Positions 8,589 to 10,648 of a stretch of DNA of 10,648 nucleotides are shown here, one piece after another (within the stretch, counting starts at the first letter, position 1; every line of letters begins with the position of its first letter). The notes beneath the pieces were generated by a model. It searched no databases, was not told where the DNA came from, and saw only the letters and a list, made by a program, of their open reading frames with translations. Both the position numbers and the translations under genes were made by a program. Source of the stretch: Phoronis ovalis (taxonomy: Eukaryota > Phoronida > Phoronidae); assembly GCA_028565635.1 (NCBI GenBank), contig JAOXYB010061402.1, positions 1-10,648 of the forward strand, read 5' to 3'.

Positions 8589-9921
8589 GATACCGGTAAA
8601 GACAAATCAAGTGAAAATGGACAGCAAACACAAAAGCAACAAGAGTCTAGACAACAATATCAACCAGCAGCAAGTAACAGTAGTTTATCAGCATTAAAAG
8701 AAAGATTAAAAAGCCCAGATCCTGAATTTATTAATAGTATAGCCTCCACATTGTCAGCCATGTCACAGGGAGAAATCTCGCACTCGTTTACACCACGTTT
8801 ATCCAGTTTTGTGTCTCCACCGAATCATATGTCAGGGGCTCAGGTTTCCATTAAAAATAGTCCACCAGAGTTAAAACTGGATGATTTCAACAGCCATATT
8901 GACTCTTTGAGCGGGGGAAGGTTGATCTCGGGTGGAAAACCATCTGATGGAAAGCCTTACATGACAGACAAGCCATTACTTAGTGGTAAACCTTTAGACA
9001 GTGTAGGAGATGGGCGAAGAGTTGTGACTAATGTGTCCTCTGTGAAACCAGTGCCTAATACTAGTAAAAACTCATTCACTCCTATCTCTGTAGCAGCCAC
9101 AACAACAGCAACACGGCTATATAATGGAGCTCATTATGTACCAGTCGCCCGATCAGGAAAACCAGCTAACTACTGGAGAAAAGAAAAATATAACCCTGAC
9201 TTGTCTAAATCAAAATCTGTGGGACAAGCATTTACATTCTCAAAGGAGGATACTATACGTAGTAAAGAACTCTTAGAGAAAAAAGACTCTAAACTTGTCC
9301 AAATGAAAGTATCATCACCTGTGACATCTGGTAGTGATAGAAAGAGACACGCTAGTGCTGATCATGATAATTTCACATCACGCTCATCTTTAACTTCCCC
9401 TGGAAGTTTATCTAATTTTTTAACAGAATCATCTACAGATCCTCTTCATCCAGTGGGCAGACGAAGAAGAGATTCAGAGAAGCTATATTCAAAATCTCCA
9501 CGGCTTGAAAGAAGTTCAAGTATAGAAGGTGGACTAACTCGACCCCGTAGTCAAGCCGATGGAGTGTTCCGGGAACCCTATCGACCTATTAGTCGAGGAG
9601 AAGATATGTATACACGATCGGATGGTGCCATATTTTTCCGTACACAATCGTTGTCTTTTGGACGAGGGAAGCGCAAACACAGACCAGAACCACTTATTAT
9701 ACCCCCACATATGAATAATTGTGGTTTCCAAAGTCGATTACGTTCCCCACGACTATGGGAAGGTGGTGAACCACACAGAGGCCATACTCCACCACCATAC
9801 ACACCTCCGCCAATGCTTAGTCCAGTTAGAAGTGGGTCTGGTTTGTTCTGGCATCTTCAGTCACTGCGACCAATTACGCCTTCGGGTCCTGTTACTCCAA
9901 GGATGTCTCTGAGTAGGAGAA
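8589..9921 (+). CDS. TRERF1/ZNF541-like: Coding exon 5: long Ser/Pro-rich region with NLS clusters and family-conserved PEPLIIPP / PYTPPPMLSPVR block
   Basis: The acceptor TTATAG ends at 8588 and GAT begins in frame. The coding region therefore starts about 160 bases before the first long-ORF start codon near 8751. Residues 527-970 plus one base. Parts in order: Gln-rich start; an amphipathic LSALKERLKSPDPEF (559-573); a Lys-Pro repeat (GGKPSDGKP...DKP...GKP, 641-661); many Ser/Thr phospho-type sites; basic clusters RRRR (817-820) and GRGKRKHRP (884-892), likely nuclear localisation signals; RPEPLIIPPH (891-900); and TPPPYTPPPMLSPVRSGSGLF (926-946), which contains a PPPY. These last two blocks resemble the segment just before ELM2 in TRERF1/ZNF541 proteins as I recall them. 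The donor is AGAA|GTAAGT (9922), phase 1. The frame stays open in the intron to TAA 10005-10007. Confidence 0.9.
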
Positions 9922-10195
9922 GTAAGTCCATTTTCCTTGAATTAAATTACAGTTGTGATAGTAGTGAAGCTTGTCCATTAAACATTTGGTATGTCCCACA
10001 AATATAATTTTTAATTAGTGTAACAGTGTCATTGTATATTTCCATTAAGTACTATTTTAATAGCGTACTAGGTATTGTCAATAATGGTAAAGGTGTAGTT
10101 CATGTTACATACATAGATAGATAGGTTTGTCTGGTGAATGTTGTTATTTGCTTATTTCTAATTACTTAGAGATGTTTTGCTCTTTCATCATGTAG
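9922..10195 (+). other. Intron between coding exons 5 and 6 (274 bp)
   Basis: The donor is a consensus GTAAGT and the acceptor CATCATGTAG ends at 10195; phase 1. A second AG at 10198-10199 would put TGA in frame, so 10195 is preferred. The shortest intron in the window. Confidence 0.85.
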
Positions 10196-10328
10196 GTAGT
10201 TTGAGAGAAAGTCTTTCAGAAAAAGCTTTTGAGGAGCTAATTGTGAAGCCTGAAGAAAGTATTGAAGAACAGCCCGGAGCTGAAGCTGAAGTTAAGGATG
10301 AGCCACCTCCAGAAACAGATGTACAACC
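10196..10328 (+). CDS. TRERF1/ZNF541-like: Coding exon 6: acidic segment preceding the expected ELM2 domain
   Basis: GT joins the carried A to make Ser971; 43 codons follow (972-1014) and two bases remain. The sequence begins SLRESLSEKAFEELIVKPEE and is strongly acidic. Two SUMO-consensus motifs are visible: VKPE (987-990) and VKDE (1003-1006), each followed by more acidic or proline residues. The exon ends CAACC|GTAAGT (donor 10329), phase 2. It is too short to appear as a long ORF; support comes from the open frame, both splice sites and matching phase. ELM2 is expected in the next exons, outside the window. Less certain than the finger exons because it has no signature motif. Confidence 0.75.
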
Positions 10329-10648
10329 GTAAGTATTCTAATGTTGTAGCTAGAGTTCTTGTGCCAGTTTTTGTCACTCAATTCAGTTATCTGGTGTGCT
10401 GTGCTAATTTCCAAAGTGTACATGAACATATGTAAAGAATATGTAGTTGGATTGACTACATGTAGCAACAACAGTATTAAATGTAATGACAACACAAAGC
10501 ATGGTGACTAGTATTCTGAGAACGTATAGATGTTGAATCAACTAGACGGCACCTGTGGTAAACCACGGATTTTGATAGAGATGTAGGTCACATAAGGCCG
10601 AGTTCAGACATGTTCACGTGACTCTCACAGGCAAAAAATAATGATGCA
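10329..10648 (+). other. Start of next intron (incomplete)
   Basis: The donor GTAAGT is followed by AT-rich non-coding DNA to the window edge. A small inverted repeat GTGGT-AA-ACCAC lies near 10555, and one CACGTG is at 10615-10620. The AG at 10629-10630 lacks a pyrimidine tract and is not called an exon start. Confidence 0.7.

Larger units (their letters stand above)
1506..10328 (+). other. TRERF1/ZNF541-like: Gene locus: TRERF1/ZNF541-type C2H2 zinc-finger chromatin regulator, 3' incomplete
   Basis: Gene model assembled by hand: leader 1506-1525, then coding join 1526-2243, 4638-4860, 5284-5820, 8016-8115, 8589-9921, 10196-10328. Introns follow GT..AG with phases 1, 2, 2, 0, 1, and the last donor leaves phase 2. 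The joined frame has no internal stop and gives at least 1,014 residues. Three clustered C2H2 fingers (273-351), a fourth isolated finger (500-520), and the PEPLIIPP and PYTPPPMLSPVR blocks point to the TRERF1/ZNF541 family. From family knowledge, those proteins carry a C-terminal ELM2-SANT module that recruits HDAC1/2 (MiDAC-type complexes with DNTTIP1) and act in the nucleus as transcriptional regulators. ELM2-SANT is not in the window, so the 3' part of the gene lies downstream. Which vertebrate paralogue is closest cannot be decided by eye. Confidence 0.85.

Noticed and set aside
9534-9912. Alternative-frame and minus-strand ORFs over exon 5
   Set aside because: They are shadows of the long coding exon; the correct frame is fixed by splice phase and the conserved block.
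10196-10200. Alternative acceptor at 10199 for exon 6
   Set aside because: It would create an immediate in-frame TGA; the acceptor ending at 10195 keeps the frame open.
10615-10648. Possible next exon after AG at 10630, and an E-box CACGTG
   Set aside because: The AG has no pyrimidine tract, and the few codons after it show no ELM2 character. One E-box is expected by chance.

Overview
The window is animal nuclear DNA. It has long AT-rich introns with GT..AG borders and consistent intron phases, no operon layout, and a protein family known only from animals. Gene size, introns of 0.3-2.4 kb and base composition would suit a mollusc or another lophotrochozoan, but that is inference and the phylum is not proven.

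The window holds one gene on the + strand, incomplete at its 3' end and lacking its upstream 5' non-coding part. I assembled it from six coding exons whose splice phases all agree: 1526-2243, 4638-4860, 5284-5820, 8016-8115, 8589-9921 and 10196-10328. Joined, they give an open frame of at least 1,014 residues without a stop. The layout is: an N/Q/P/S-rich disordered N-terminus (residues 1-240), an AT-hook-like basic segment (253-262), three consecutive C2H2 fingers (273-351), a proline-rich linker, a fourth single finger ending in GHMRLHGG (500-522), a long Ser/Thr/Pro-rich region with basic nuclear-localisation clusters, a PEPLIIPP / PYTPPPMLSPVR block, and an acidic tail with two SUMO-type motifs. 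This matches the TRERF1/ZNF541 family of chromatin regulators. In that family an ELM2-SANT module that binds class I histone deacetylase follows, so here it should lie beyond the right edge.

Region by region: 1-1505 is upstream non-coding or intron DNA with a strong hairpin at 16-63 and an AG|GT site resembling a recursive splice point near 1085. The first coding exon opens at 1506 with 20 bases of leader and an overlapping upstream ORF. Introns 2244-4637, 4861-5283, 5821-8015, 8116-8588, 9922-10195 and 10329-end separate the exons. I see no second gene, no convincing RNA gene and no intact mobile element; a weak tRNA-like relic lies near 4466-4532.

No clearly new biological system is visible. 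The points most worth a second look are the internally duplicated N-terminus, the splice-site arrangement (stop codons built into two donors, a donor inside a hairpin, a possible recursive site), the overlapping upstream ORF, and a domain order that may reflect the ancestor of the vertebrate TRERF1/ZNF541 paralogues.
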